DNA from: Methylobacterium sp. NMS14P
GTDB lineage: Bacteria > Pseudomonadota > Alphaproteobacteria > Rhizobiales > Beijerinckiaceae
Assembly: GCF_028583545.1 (NCBI RefSeq)
Contig: NZ_CP087106.1
Span: forward strand, 2,774,501 to 2,838,500
Length of the DNA stretch: 64,000 nt
Direction: 5' to 3'
The notes beneath the pieces were generated by a model that was given only the letters and a program-made list of their open reading frames with translations, was not told where the DNA came from and ran no database searches. Positions 26,250 to 34,228 of this stretch are shown here, piece by piece; the stretch's first letter is position 1, and each line of letters starts with the position of its first letter. Both the position numbers and the translations under genes were made by a program.

Positions 26250-26450
26250 ATGATTGAAGACACTGACCCTAACCGTGAGATCGTCATCGAGCGCTTGATG
26301 GATCGGCTCGAAGGATTTGCGGTCGGTATCGGCCTCGATAGAGATACGACGCGGCGCCTTGTGGATCGCGTCATCACGGACATGCCACTCACTCCGGATG
26401 AAGACCGTCTGGCACGGGTCCGTAACTGGATGCTGATTGCGTCGGCATAG
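26250..26450 (+). CDS. Hypothetical helical protein, 66 aa (tandem paralog B)
   Basis: A diverged duplicate of the preceding gene, 4 nt downstream of its stop. Both end with a tryptophan-containing helix (VRNWMLIASA here, AWMVEARSRM there). No membrane segment or known motif. Confidence 0.6.
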   Translation: MIEDTDPNREIVIERLMDRLEGFAVGIGLDRDTTRRLVDRVITDMPLTPDEDRLARVRNWMLIASA

Positions 26451-26452
26451 CG

Positions 26453-26713
26453 GTGGCTGTCCCATCCAAATTCCCATCGCCTAGAGGCGCCCGGCCACGT
26501 CCGGACACCCGCCCGCGCGTACTGGCGGCGCTAACATCCGAGCCGGCAACCGCCGTCGAGATCGCTGAGCGTGCAGGTATCCCCGGCCGGGAGCGCGGTA
26601 TGCACGCCGCTCGGGCCTTGGCGCGCCTGAAGGCCGACGGCCTCGCGGTCAGCGAGCTGCGCCGGAACGTCACCCGGTGGTGGAAAGCCGGCGATGCGCC
26701 CCCTCAGGCGTAG
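26453..26713 (+). CDS. Winged-helix-like small protein, 86 aa
   Basis: A basic N-terminal tail ([16 protein letters not shown]) precedes a likely helix-turn-helix ([34 protein letters not shown]), ending with a wing-like [11 protein letters not shown]. This resembles MarR/ArsR-type mini regulators. The GTG start lies 2 nt after the previous stop. The 3' end overlaps umuC by 10 nt, convergent. Confidence 0.55.
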   Translation: MAVPSKFPSPRGARPRPDTRPRVLAALTSEPATAVEIAERAGIPGRERGMHAARALARLKADGLAVSELRRNVTRWWKAGDAPPQA

Positions 26714-28032
26714 GCGACCGGCAGCTCGCTGACCTGCGTCGTGTAGCGCGGCGTGCGCATCTCGAACTTCGTGGTCCAGTCCCGCCGGCTCACCAGCCCC
26801 GCCCGTGCCGGAACCACCGCGCCCCGGCCCCAGCGCGCGTTGCACGCGTCCATCGCCGCCATCAGCGGGCCCGACCGCTCGCGGTCCAACGCGCCGATCA
26901 GCGCCCGCGGGCTGTGCGACAGCGGCACGAGGTCGTTCGTGACGATCCCGGCCTTCGAGTACCGCCACGGCCGCTCGCCCGGCTCGCGCCAGGTCCGCGC
27001 CACGCCGTGCCGCGCGGCCTTGATCAGCGCCAGCGTGTCCGAGCTGTGCTCCGGCAGCTGCACCGTCGTTGAGACCGAGCGCATCGGCTCGTCCCGGTCG
27101 TGCTCGCTCGTGTGGTAGAAGACCGTCACGTGGTTGGTGCCCAGCCCCTCGCGCCGCAGCTTCTCGCCGAGCCGCGTGGCGTGTGCCGCCACCGCCTCCT
27201 CCAGCACCGCCCGCTCGGTGATCCGGCTCGAGAACGAGCGCGTCACCGCGCAGCCCTTCCGCCGCGCCGGCACCATCTCCAGCGGCAGGCAGGCCGCGCC
27301 ACGCAGCTCGTAGATGATCCGCTCGCCGACCACCGTCAGGCCCTTGCGCACCGGCCGCGGGTCGAGATCGCGCAGGTCCGCTACGCTCTCCACGCCCATC
27401 GCCTGGAGCTTGGCCAGCGACGCCCGCCCGATGCCCCAGACCTCGGCGACGTCGATCCGACACAGCCAGTGCGCGTAGGCCACCGGATCGGTCAGGTCGC
27501 ACACGCCCTCCAGCACCGGCACGGTCTTGGCGATGTGGTTGGCGAGCTTGGCCAGCGTCTTGGTCGGGCCGATGCCGACGCAGGTCGGTATGCCGGTCCA
27601 GGCCCGCACCGTGGCGCGCAGGTCTCGCGCGAGCTCGACCCGCAAGGCTGGCGCCATGTCCGACAGGTTCAGGAAGCTCTCGTCGATGGAGTAGATCTCC
27701 ACCTGCGGGCTGAACTGCCGGTACACTGCGTTGGTCCGCCCCGACATGTCGCCGTAGAGGGTGTAGTTCGACGAGAACACCCGCACCCCCTGCGCGCGGC
27801 ACATCTCGCGGATCTTGAAGTACGGGTCGCCCATCTTGATGCCGAGCGCCTTGGCCTCGCTGGTGCGGGCGATGGCGCAGCCGTCGTTGTTCGAGAGCAC
27901 GATCACCGGCACCGCGGCGAGCTTCGGGTCGAACACGCGCTCGCACGAGCAGTAGAAGCTGTTGCCGTCGATCAGCGCCACGGCGCGGCCGCCGCCGATC
28001 CGGTCGCGCCGGCGGGCCTCGGGCGTGCTCAC
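26704..28032 (-). CDS. umuC: Y-family DNA polymerase, UmuC
   Basis: A 442-aa catalytic subunit of the error-prone polymerase V. Catalytic motifs are intact: [17 protein letters not shown], metal-binding [13 protein letters not shown], and the helix-hairpin-helix [16 protein letters not shown]. The thumb and little-finger domain follows ([12 protein letters not shown]), and the end is family-typical ([15 protein letters not shown]). It inserts opposite DNA lesions at the cost of mutation, working with processed UmuD and RecA. The GTG start overlaps the umuD stop by 4 nt (GTGA), so the two are translationally coupled. Confidence 0.95.
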   Translation of the reverse strand: MSTPEARRRDRIGGGRAVALIDGNSFYCSCERVFDPKLAAVPVIVLSNNDGCAIARTSEAKALGIKMGDPYFKIREMCRAQGVRVFSSNYTLYGDMSGRTNAVYRQFSPQVEIYSIDESFLNLSDMAPALRVELARDLRATVRAWTGIPTCVGIGPTKTLAKLANHIAKTVPVLEGVCDLTDPVAYAHWLCRIDVAEVWGIGRASLAKLQAMGVESVADLRDLDPRPVRKGLTVVGERIIYELRGAACLPLEMVPARRKGCAVTRSFSSRITERAVLEEAVAAHATRLGEKLRREGLGTNHVTVFYHTSEHDRDEPMRSVSTTVQLPEHSSDTLALIKAARHGVARTWREPGERPWRYSKAGIVTNDLVPLSHSPRALIGALDRERSGPLMAAMDACNARWGRGAVVPARAGLVSRRDWTTKFEMRTPRYTTQVSELPVAYA

Positions 28033-28481
28033 GACAGCTGCCCGCGGGCGACGTGCCAGCGGATCGAGAAGCGGACCACGCCCCAGATTGCGCCTTCGCC
28101 AAACTCGTCGACCGCGAAGGCGGGCAGCTCCGAGTTGCAGAAGGCGAGCCGGGCGACGTTGCCGTCCATCACGAGGCGCTTGCAGCTCATCTGGCCGTCG
28201 ACAGCCGCGACGACGATGCTGCCGTGGCCCGCTTTGAGGCTGCGATCGACGCAGGCGAGGTCGCGGTCGTAGATGCCGGCACCCTCCATGGACGAGCCAC
28301 TGATCCGCCACAGGAAGGTCGCGGGCGGGTTCGGCACGAGCCAGCGGGGCAGCTCGAGCGCGCCTTCCAGGAAGTCGTCGGCGGGCGACGGGAAGCCGGC
28401 GCACAGAGCCTGCCCGATCAGAGGCACGCGGACGGCATCGGGGCTGTGGATCAGCAGTTCGTCGACCCGATTGAGGTGCAC
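28029..28481 (-). CDS. umuD: UmuD, S24 self-cleaving subunit of polymerase V
   Basis: A 150-aa protein. The cleavage motif is [12 protein letters not shown], the nucleophile is in [14 protein letters not shown] and the catalytic lysine in [11 protein letters not shown], all in family order. The ATG at 28541 cannot be right because a LexA operator lies between it and the conserved domain. I therefore chose GTG 28481 ([10 protein letters not shown]), which also gives the normal UmuD length. RecA-stimulated loss of the N-terminal arm activates UmuC. A dead copy of this gene is at 20009. Confidence 0.92.
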   Translation of the reverse strand: MHLNRVDELLIHSPDAVRVPLIGQALCAGFPSPADDFLEGALELPRWLVPNPPATFLWRISGSSMEGAGIYDRDLACVDRSLKAGHGSIVVAAVDGQMSCKRLVMDGNVARLAFCNSELPAFAVDEFGEGAIWGVVRFSIRWHVARGQLS

Positions 28482-28500
28482 CCGCGGCTCCGCCGTGTTA

Positions 28501-28515
28501 GAACGAATAAGGAAC
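28501..28515 (-). promoter_or_regulatory. LexA (SOS) box of umuDC
   Basis: GTTC-N7-GTTC on the minus strand (GAAC-N7-GAAC on the plus strand), an exact match to the direct-repeat operator of alphaproteobacterial LexA. It ends 19 nt before the GTG of umuD, as expected for SOS-controlled umuDC. Confidence 0.9.
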
Positions 28516-28678
28516 AAAGCTGATGGGCGGGCCGTGTTCAATCTGCGCGCAGAATGTTTCTTCCGCGCCGGTGGACGAATGTGAACTCGGGTCGAAAACG
28601 TCAGTCACGGCCGAGCGTTACGCGCCTCGCGCGGTCGGCGAACAGCGTTTGGCGTGTCGGAGCGGGCGGGAGACGACG

Positions 28679-28933
28679 ATGACGATGAAGACGGCGTTCG
28701 TGGTGCAACCCTTCGAACTGCATCGGAAGCGACTGCGGCCGGCCCGGCAGGAACCCGCGCAGACCGAGAGCGGCGCGATCAAGAAGGCCGAGAACCTGGC
28801 CAAGCGGATGCCGGGCGCGGCGGCGCTGAAGGTCGTGGCCGACGACGAGACCGGCGAGCTGGAGGGCGTCACGATCCTCGGCCAGTGCGGCGAGATCCCT
28901 GACGACTTCGCTGAGAGCCTGCAGGGCGGGTAG
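28679..28933 (+). CDS. Hypothetical protein, 84 aa
   Basis: A basic first half (FELHRKRLRPARQEPAQ) and a beta-alpha half (AAALKVVADDETGELEGVTI, LGQCGEIPDDFAESL). It resembles small methylobacterial proteins with an AEnLAkrmpGAaAl-type core. GGGAG lies 7 nt before the ATG. Function unknown. Confidence 0.6.
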   Translation: MTMKTAFVVQPFELHRKRLRPARQEPAQTESGAIKKAENLAKRMPGAAALKVVADDETGELEGVTILGQCGEIPDDFAESLQGG

Positions 28934-29004
28934 AGTGACCGATTGGCTATGATCCCGAGCTCGGAAGAGAGGGAACCGCCAGCCTCCATCCAGCTTGGGT
29001 CGGC

Positions 29005-29253
29005 ATGCCTGGAAAAACGTCCGCCAAGAAGAAGCCGGTCAAGGCGAAGGTCGCCGAGAAGTCGCCCCGCAAGCTCGGCCTACCAACGCAGCTTGCGGCG
29101 ATCCAGACGAGGTATCGCGACGCGCTGCTCGACGCAGCCGAGCTGCCCTACACGGAGCAGGGCGATCGCATCCGGTCCGCGTTAGCGACGCTGCTCGCGG
29201 AGAAAGCTGCGCTGGGCGTGAAGGATGGCGAGGAACTCGCCGAAGTAGAATAG
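29005..29253 (+). CDS. Hypothetical protein, 82 aa
   Basis: A Lys-rich N-terminus (GKTSAKKKPVKAKVAEKSPR) precedes a helical hairpin (LAAIQTRYRDALLDAAELPY, IRSALATLLAEKAALG). The basic tail would suit DNA or RNA contact but there is no named domain. Confidence 0.55.
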   Translation: MPGKTSAKKKPVKAKVAEKSPRKLGLPTQLAAIQTRYRDALLDAAELPYTEQGDRIRSALATLLAEKAALGVKDGEELAEVE

Positions 29254-29255
29254 CC

Positions 29256-29647
29256 CTACCGCGCCACTCCACGCGCTGCGAACTCCCAGACGGGCGGCCC
29301 CCAGGTCTGCCCGGGCTTGGTGCGGTAGCCGGAGAATCGATCGAACACGATCCGGTCCTGCTCGACGCCGATCACCGGGCTGTCGTTGACCATCAGCGCG
29401 CCGGCATACTCCACGCGCAGGAAGCCATGCTCCGGATAGCGCCGAAGAGCTGCGGCGCGGTCCAGCCCAGCCGGTGCGCCTCGGTGCCGTGCTGGTCGAT
29501 GAAGGCCAACGCGTTCACGCGCATCGCCGCCCATCGCGTCGGTGTCAGATACCGGCACGGCGAGGCGTGCTCGGACAGGCGCTCGATCTGGTCGCGCCAG
29601 GTGGCGACGGCGGGCGGGAGGTCGGTAGGGACGGGGTTAGCCGACAT
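29256..29647 (-). pseudogene. Frameshifted hypothetical protein
   Basis: The N-terminal frame (from ATG 29647) reads WRDQIERLSEHASPCRYLTP and GTEAHRLGWTAPQLFGA; the C-terminal frame continues YPEHGFLRVEYAGALMVNDS and ends at 29256. Homologous small proteins carry these two parts in one chain, as a C-terminal wHTH-like GWT-LFG motif followed by a beta domain. A one-base loss near 29435 (in GGCGCTAT on the minus strand) breaks it. Confidence 0.65.
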
Positions 29648-29743
29648 AAGAACTGCATAGCGATGTTGAACTGGGAGCAACGGCTACGATAAACACTGGC
29701 GTCGCAAACGCTACGAGCAGAATGTCAAGCATGGATTGCGGTG

Positions 29744-30421
29744 CTATTTGTCGATTGGTTGTGCAGTACCATTCGCGGCGTTGCGTTTCTCTATCTCAGA
29801 TCTGGACCATTGCAGAAGGTCCACCTCTTTGGAGAAATCTTGAGTGCTTACAAATCCAGAAGAAACTGCCTTCAACAAATTCTTAGCCGCTCTATTTGCT
29901 TTAGATCTTGATATTCTTGACGACCTATTGGTCATGACATCGGCATGATTCGGCCTCTTTTCCAGTCCAGTGGCATAAATCGAAAATGCCGTCGCTATCT
30001 CTGTCGGTTTTCCTTTGACTTCAATTTCATGTTCTATTTTTTTGATTGCAGTGACGGGCAGTAGCACAATTCCATACAGCGCCCGCAGTGTACCATCCGA
30101 CGCTGTGGGGCGCTCTTTCAGCATTTCCCTAATCGTTTCATTGTACTCTTCTGCCTCTGCTCTCGCGCGGCGCAAGCATGACGACCCGAACGTCGCTGCA
30201 TCCGAAAACAAGGCGGACGTAACTCTCTTGGACCCATCTTCATCTGCGGTATGAGTAGGGTCCATGACCAATCTTACAAGGACTTCGTCTTTCGCTACCG
30301 GCTCCGAGCAGAAGCGGGAAACTTGCTGCGTCTCACAGGAACATTCCGGTGCGTTTCGGTCTATGAAGTCGGCGCGCGTTTCATCGTCGGGTGCGCTCTC
30401 AAAGATCTGAATGCAACTCAT
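29744..30421 (-). CDS. Unknown protein, third gene of the TIGR04255 operon
   Basis: A 225-aa protein, distinctly AT-richer than its surroundings. The N-terminal third has a Cys cluster (ECSCETQQVSRFC), then DEVLVRLVMDPTHT and a helix (FGSSCLRRARAEAEEYNETI). The middle is LYGIVLLPVTAIKKIE, and RPNHADVM near residue 160 resembles the His-Ala-Asp ending seen in some uncharacterised small proteins. The C-terminus is basic and helical. Its ATG is 3 nt after the stop of the preceding gene (TAAGCTATG), so it is translationally coupled. I do not recognise the family. Confidence 0.7.
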   Translation of the reverse strand: MSCIQIFESAPDDETRADFIDRNAPECSCETQQVSRFCSEPVAKDEVLVRLVMDPTHTADEDGSKRVTSALFSDAATFGSSCLRRARAEAEEYNETIREMLKERPTASDGTLRALYGIVLLPVTAIKKIEHEIEVKGKPTEIATAFSIYATGLEKRPNHADVMTNRSSRISRSKANRAAKNLLKAVSSGFVSTQDFSKEVDLLQWSRSEIEKRNAANGTAQPIDK

Positions 30422-30424
30422 AGC

Positions 30425-30919
30425 TTAAGGGCGAGCGCTAATCCCGAGCTTTTCCGCAATCGAAGCAGGCATGGTGCGTCCGTCGAAATGCTCGACATCC
30501 TCATCCCATTCGTCTTCGCCGATATCAATGTTTGCCGCAATCACCCCGTCGGGGAAGAACTCAAATTGCGCATCAATATTGTCCGACCTGATACCAATAA
30601 CCGCATTCCCGTCGGCAAAAACCTGAGCAGAAAATCTGAAAGATCTACGCGCCCCAGACGCCAGTCCGAGAAACTCTTCCGCCAGCTTGAAGCTGACCGG
30701 ATTGGCATTGTGCGCGTGCCGCCTGAAACGGCGAAGCACCGCCAGAGTTGAATGAACGCTTGGCACCGCGGCAGTTGGAAGGGGAATCACGTTAGAAGTA
30801 AAATCTTCCCCTGCTTTCGGTCGGGAGAAAGCTAATCGGCCAACCTGGCCCGCTGACGAAACGGACGCCGTGCTGAAGCCCTCGCTCGGATCATAGAGGC
30901 CCTTCGGCTGCGCATACAT
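30425..30919 (-). CDS. Unknown protein, second gene of the TIGR04255 operon
   Basis: A 164-aa protein. A Ser/Pro-rich first third (LYDPSEGFSTASVSSAGQVG) precedes an ordered domain. The order there is VHSTLAVLRRFRRHAHNANP, then beta-rich RRSFRFSAQVFADGNAVIGI and IDAQFEFFPDGVIAANIDIG, ending in an acidic stretch (EDEWDEDVEHFDG). ATG 30919 is 10 nt after the TIGR04255 stop; ATG 30982 is possible but would overlap that gene by 53 nt. No family recognised. Confidence 0.65.
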   Translation of the reverse strand: MYAQPKGLYDPSEGFSTASVSSAGQVGRLAFSRPKAGEDFTSNVIPLPTAAVPSVHSTLAVLRRFRRHAHNANPVSFKLAEEFLGLASGARRSFRFSAQVFADGNAVIGIRSDNIDAQFEFFPDGVIAANIDIGEDEWDEDVEHFDGRTMPASIAEKLGISARP

Positions 30920-30929
30920 CCCGAGCGTC

Positions 30930-31778
30930 CTAAAGGCCGATTCTTTCGGCGGCTTCCGGAGTGATAATGCGACGGAGCTCATCCTTCAATGCGGCATGCT
31001 GTTGATTTAGCGCGTCCAGCACCACAGGCACCTCCCAGCCCCGGCCTATCGTTCTCCCATATCCTGGCGCGTTCACCATGTCTTGCGTCATCGTGTATAT
31101 TATAAATGAGCGCGTTTGCCGCCCTTCCTTGCCAGGAAAATCCGCAAAATCAATTTTTGTCTGGTAAAGCCGCCTTATCTTATCGGACAATCGTTCGAAA
31201 TGCCCGGCATGCGAATGCCATGGCTCGATCGAGCTGCTGCCAGCTGAAGCCACCCAGGGGGCCTCTGCGGATATGAGTTTAGTGGCATCCAAGACGCGAG
31301 CCTCAACTAAATCAAACCTATCCCAGTACTCAAGCTGTATGAAAAATGGCGGAGCCTCAAATACATAATATTTATTAATTCTCGACAGGACAGACTCGAT
31401 TCGTCCTATAAATGGTCTCCATCTAACATACTGATTGCTCTGTATTTGAATCGAATCCTTGTTGATGGAAATCCGCTCGGTCACGCGGTCATCAGCGTCT
31501 ACCAAACTGAAATTCAAACCCATAATTTGTTGCGACGAAACGGCAGGGGAATTCAAGGCCACCCCAAGCTGCGTACCGTTGAAATTTACTGCGAGGCCGA
31601 ATGCTGGGCTCGGCTGGCCGATGTCTAGATCTCGGCCTAAGGCCCAGATTGCTGGCCGCATCGCTGCCCACTGGCCTTCGGAGACTGGATGTCCGAATTG
31701 GATCGTAGCCTGGACAGACACAATCGCATGCGCCTCATTGAATGGGGCGAAACCACCCAAAGTTGGCTCAGGCATCAT
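30930..31778 (-). CDS. TIGR04255 family protein
   Basis: A 282-aa protein, close to the family average of about 270. The N-terminal signature FNEAHAIVSVQATIQFGHPV and the helical C-terminus VVLDALNQQHAALKDELRRI leading to a final EAAERIGL fit the sporadically distributed TIGR04255 family. In that family the first strand carries an E-A-x-x-x-I-x-F pattern and the last helix ends with an AF or RR-IIT motif. Function is unknown; members occur in islands and beside defence genes. It heads a three-gene AT-richer operon inside prophage cargo. Codon use is unlike the phage genes around it. Confidence 0.75.
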   Translation of the reverse strand: MMPEPTLGGFAPFNEAHAIVSVQATIQFGHPVSEGQWAAMRPAIWALGRDLDIGQPSPAFGLAVNFNGTQLGVALNSPAVSSQQIMGLNFSLVDADDRVTERISINKDSIQIQSNQYVRWRPFIGRIESVLSRINKYYVFEAPPFFIQLEYWDRFDLVEARVLDATKLISAEAPWVASAGSSSIEPWHSHAGHFERLSDKIRRLYQTKIDFADFPGKEGRQTRSFIIYTMTQDMVNAPGYGRTIGRGWEVPVVLDALNQQHAALKDELRRIITPEAAERIGL

Positions 31779-31949
31779 GCAACCCGTTGTCTCGCTAGGC
31801 GCAGCAGTTAATGGCCAACCTCTCCTAGGCTATCTCGAAAGGCGTTAACAGCACCTCGTAACTGCGGGCTGAGCGAGCTGGCTTATAGGCCCATTCATCC
31901 GCTCGGCCCCGCCCCGATCTGCTCACGGGGCGGGGGAGCAGTTAGCCGA

Positions 31950-32210
31950 TCAAAAGCGGCGCACGTAATCTCCGAGTTCGAGGCCCATCCCTAGTTGAAA
32001 ACCAAAGTGCCATGCCCGGACTTCAGCAGTTGGCATGCCGGCTTTCAGATGCTCCTGCGCCACGATGATTCCGACCTCCTCGAGCCGGCGCACGACGCCC
32101 TGAACGCTGCCTGTCTCCGGGCTCAGCGTCTTGATCATCTCGCTCGCCGCAAGCCGGCCAGCTTTCTCGCCTCGAGCGCTGGGAGCGTTCGGCTCGCTAT
32201 GCGGCGGCAT
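31950..32210 (-). CDS. Hypothetical protein, 86 aa
   Basis: A disordered N-terminus is followed by helices (KAGRLAASEMIKTLSPETGS, VQGVVRRLEEVGIIVAQEHL) and an aromatic end (AWHFGFQLGMGLELGDYVRR). A frame is open to 32267, but ATG 32210 gives the compact protein. No family recognised. Confidence 0.5.
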   Translation of the reverse strand: MPPHSEPNAPSARGEKAGRLAASEMIKTLSPETGSVQGVVRRLEEVGIIVAQEHLKAGMPTAEVRAWHFGFQLGMGLELGDYVRRF

Positions 32211-32234
32211 GGGTCTCGATTGCCTCACCTGTGG

Positions 32235-32292
32235 GAGCCGATACGCAACCCGGCTCGGTGGCAGCATGGCGGACGGCGGTTACCGGGCCGTG
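32235..32292 (+). repeat. 58-bp direct repeat, copy 1
   Basis: GAGCCGATACGCAAC, then ATGGC and GGCGGTTACCGGGCCGTG, the same blocks and total length as copy 2 at 33612-33669. It overlaps the 3' end of the small gene at 32280. Confidence 0.7.
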
Positions 32293-32528
32293 TCTGCGAT
32301 AGGTGGATCGGTATCGCGCACGATGGAAGGAAGCCGCCGAGCCGACCAGATGACGTTGCCGCCATCATCTCGGAGCAATGCGCAACCAGATCGTCCGGCA
32401 AGTAGGAGCTCGAACCTGGTTTCGGCCTCGTCGGCAGCCTGGGCGTCCGTAGACGCCTCGAGCTGCTCAGTGGCGACCGACAGCCCGCTTGCGCAGCGCC
32501 TATAGACGGAGCATTCGAGATGGAACAC
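32280..32528 (-). CDS. Small protein of the EASTDA-VIWSxRR type
   Basis: Contains EQLEASTDAQAADEAETR and GGNVIWSARR, matching the neighbour at 33340 (RELEASTDAEAVQIAQAS, ASERVIWSLRR). Such short proteins are numerous in methylobacteria and have no known role. The start is uncertain: GTG 32528 or an upstream codon to 32567. Confidence 0.5.
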   Translation of the reverse strand: MFHLECSVYRRCASGLSVATEQLEASTDAQAADEAETRFELLLAGRSGCALLRDDGGNVIWSARRLPSIVRDTDPPIADTAR

Positions 32529-32713
32529 AGCTATCTGGCGGCGAAGCAAGAGTCTTGCCAAATCCAATCGCGTCCTTGAGCGCCGCGTTTAGACCCCATT
32601 ACGTCGACGAAAACTGATCTTGCGCTTCGGCAGAAATTTCTCTTCACCGTCCGTAAACACGCCAGGTCGATCATGGAGGTGTGATGCTCTATTAAGAGCG
32701 ATGGATCGGTCAG

Positions 32714-32878
32714 ATGCCCAAACTTCTCCGGCGGTTCGTTCGCGACGAGACTGGCGCCACCGCCATCGAATATGGAATGATCGCCGCCCTGATCGCTGTC
32801 ATCATCATCGCCTCGCTGCGGCTCGTAGGATCGCGGCTCACCTCCAAATTCAGCGCGATATCCGGTAATCTGAACTGA
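32714..32878 (+). CDS. Flp-family type IVb pilin, 54 aa
   Basis: A basic leader (PKLLRRFVRDETG) precedes ATAIEYGMIAALIAVIIIAS, the hallmark of Flp/Fap pilins with Glu at +5 of the processed form and the following Tyr; cleavage by a TadV-type prepilin peptidase is expected near the Gly before ATAIEYG. Flp pilins build Tad pili for surface attachment. No tad assembly genes are nearby, so this is an orphan pilin riding in the prophage cargo. Confidence 0.88.
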   Translation: MPKLLRRFVRDETGATAIEYGMIAALIAVIIIASLRLVGSRLTSKFSAISGNLN

Positions 32879-33093
32879 TCCGCGCTGGTGGATCGTAGTG
32901 AGCCTGTACCGGCGCTTCCGCCTTGCTCTGTCTTGATCTGCTCACGGGGGGCCTGATCTCCCGCTAGCGTCTCGCAATCGGAACGGCCAAAGGCCAGGTC
33001 GCTATTCGGTCGCACCCAGCCCTAGGATCAAAACTCCAGCTCCTGCGTCATTGGCTGGGCGGCTTTGGGCCGCGTTTCTAGCCTGCAGGCTTT

Positions 33094-33336
33094 ATGCGCA
33101 TGTTCCGTTGGATTGGCCGCGTTATCGCTTGGGTCGGCCGTCTTTTCGTCTCGGTTTGTATCGGCGCCGTAGCGCTGTTCGCACGGTCGCTGGACTTCAT
33201 GCTTGGCGTCGTCACTCGCCTCTACGAACGCTTCGACGCCGGCTGGAATCGCCTTAGCAGCGAAGCAAGAGAACGCCATGCGCGAGAAGGTCGCCGAACG
33301 TTAAACCGTGTCGACCTCGACAGCCGGCCGGAGTGA
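33094..33336 (+). CDS. Small membrane-associated protein, 80 aa
   Basis: An N-terminal amphipathic-to-hydrophobic segment (RWIGRVIAWVGRLFVSVCIG) and a basic helical tail (RLSSEARERHAREGRRTL). The minus strand also has a long frame here (33028-33279); the plus frame has the more protein-like order and the same strand as the next gene, 3 nt downstream. Confidence 0.45.
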   Translation: MRMFRWIGRVIAWVGRLFVSVCIGAVALFARSLDFMLGVVTRLYERFDAGWNRLSSEARERHAREGRRTLNRVDLDSRPE

Positions 33337-33339
33337 GAG

Positions 33340-33576
33340 ATGCCCACCTATACTCTGCGGCGATTTCTGCGGCCCGGTGACGGCAGCGATGGGGTGGTCG
33401 ACGAGACACGGGAGCTTGAGGCGTCAACTGATGCAGAGGCCGTCCAAATCGCTCAAGCATCGGTGGCCGAACCAGAGCAGGCTATAGTTGGGCTCGAACT
33501 GGTAAACGCATCCGAGCGAGTAATTTGGAGCCTGCGCCGCGGTAGTACGATCAGCGAGAGACCGAACGGCATGTAG
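33340..33576 (+). CDS. Small protein of the EASTDA-VIWSxRR type, 78 aa
   Basis: Starts PTYTLRRFLRPGDGS, a frequent opening for these proteins, then RELEASTDAEAVQIAQAS and RVIWSLRRG. It is paralogous to 32280 on the other strand. ATG 33340 follows GAGAG. Function unknown. Confidence 0.65.
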   Translation: MPTYTLRRFLRPGDGSDGVVDETRELEASTDAEAVQIAQASVAEPEQAIVGLELVNASERVIWSLRRGSTISERPNGM

Positions 33577-33611
33577 TCGGAAACGCGACCGCTCTCACCA
33601 GCGTGTGAGCT

Positions 33612-33669
33612 GAGCCGATACGCAACTTGGCTCCAGCGTATGATGGCCGGTGGCGGTTACCGGGCCGTG
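33612..33669 (+). repeat. 58-bp direct repeat, copy 2
   Basis: Same length and order of blocks as 32235-32292, with point differences mainly in the middle. It begins 35 nt after the stop of the gene at 33340. Confidence 0.7.
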
Positions 33670-33705
33670 CGGGACCTGCCGCGCGCGCGTTCCGCGCCGG
33701 GATTC

Positions 33706-34029
33706 CTACGGGCAGCAGTTCTGGCCTGCGCCGATCGTGCATCGGACACCACCATGATGTGAGCATGCGCCGCGATCGTGCTGGCTGAAGCTCCAGTCCC
33801 CGTCGGCGCAGCGGTATCTCGCGTCCCGCGGTGGAGGACAGACGGACCCAGGCAGCACCTTGCGACAAGGGACCTCACAGCCGTCGACGTTGCTGTACGT
33901 GCAGCCCTTCATCTCGTCCGGTGTGAAGGCAGGGCACGTCTTGCGCGCCCGAGCATCGCTGGCTGACACCAGCAGCGACGCACCGACCAGCGCGAAGGCG
34001 ACCGAATAGAATTTCACCGCGCACCCCAT
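33706..34029 (-). CDS. DUF3761 secreted Cys-rich protein
   Basis: A 107-aa protein with a signal peptide (KFYSVAFALVGASLLVSASD, cleavage near DARA) and eight or more cysteines. The end, RCADGDWSFSQHDRGACSHH followed by GG, is the DUF3761 signature (C-dG-ySfS-h--G-CSHHGGV). The family is periplasmic or secreted with unknown role. A GTG at 34017 is an alternative start. Confidence 0.8.
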   Translation of the reverse strand: MGCAVKFYSVAFALVGASLLVSASDARARKTCPAFTPDEMKGCTYSNVDGCEVPCRKVLPGSVCPPPRDARYRCADGDWSFSQHDRGACSHHGGVRCTIGAGQNCCP

Positions 34030-34067
34030 TCGACCGAGCTCAACGCTACGGTGAAGCTGATTGCGGG

Positions 34068-34102
34068 CAAAGGAAAGCCCGCGCCGGCGGACCGGGCGGG
34101 CT
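34068..34102 (-). terminator. Hairpin terminator
   Basis: AGCCCGC (34076-34082) pairs with GCGGGCT (34096-34102). On the minus strand it is followed by TTTCCTTT. It resembles 22508-22541. Confidence 0.55.
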
Positions 34103-34167
34103 GAAGGTAAGGGTGCCGCCCCGCCAAGGATCGTGCACCCCGTGAAAATTCTACCAGCGCCACGTCC

Positions 34168-34202
34168 AAAGAAAAGCCCCGCGCGGCGGTGCCGGCGGGG
34201 CT
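34168..34202 (-). terminator. Rho-independent terminator of the gene at 34229
   Basis: AGCCCCGC (34175-34182) pairs with GCGGGGCT (34195-34202), followed on the minus strand by TTTTCTTT. It lies 27 nt after the stop of the 34229 gene. Confidence 0.75.
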
Positions 34203-34228
34203 GAAGCGAAAACGGCGGTCGACTAACG

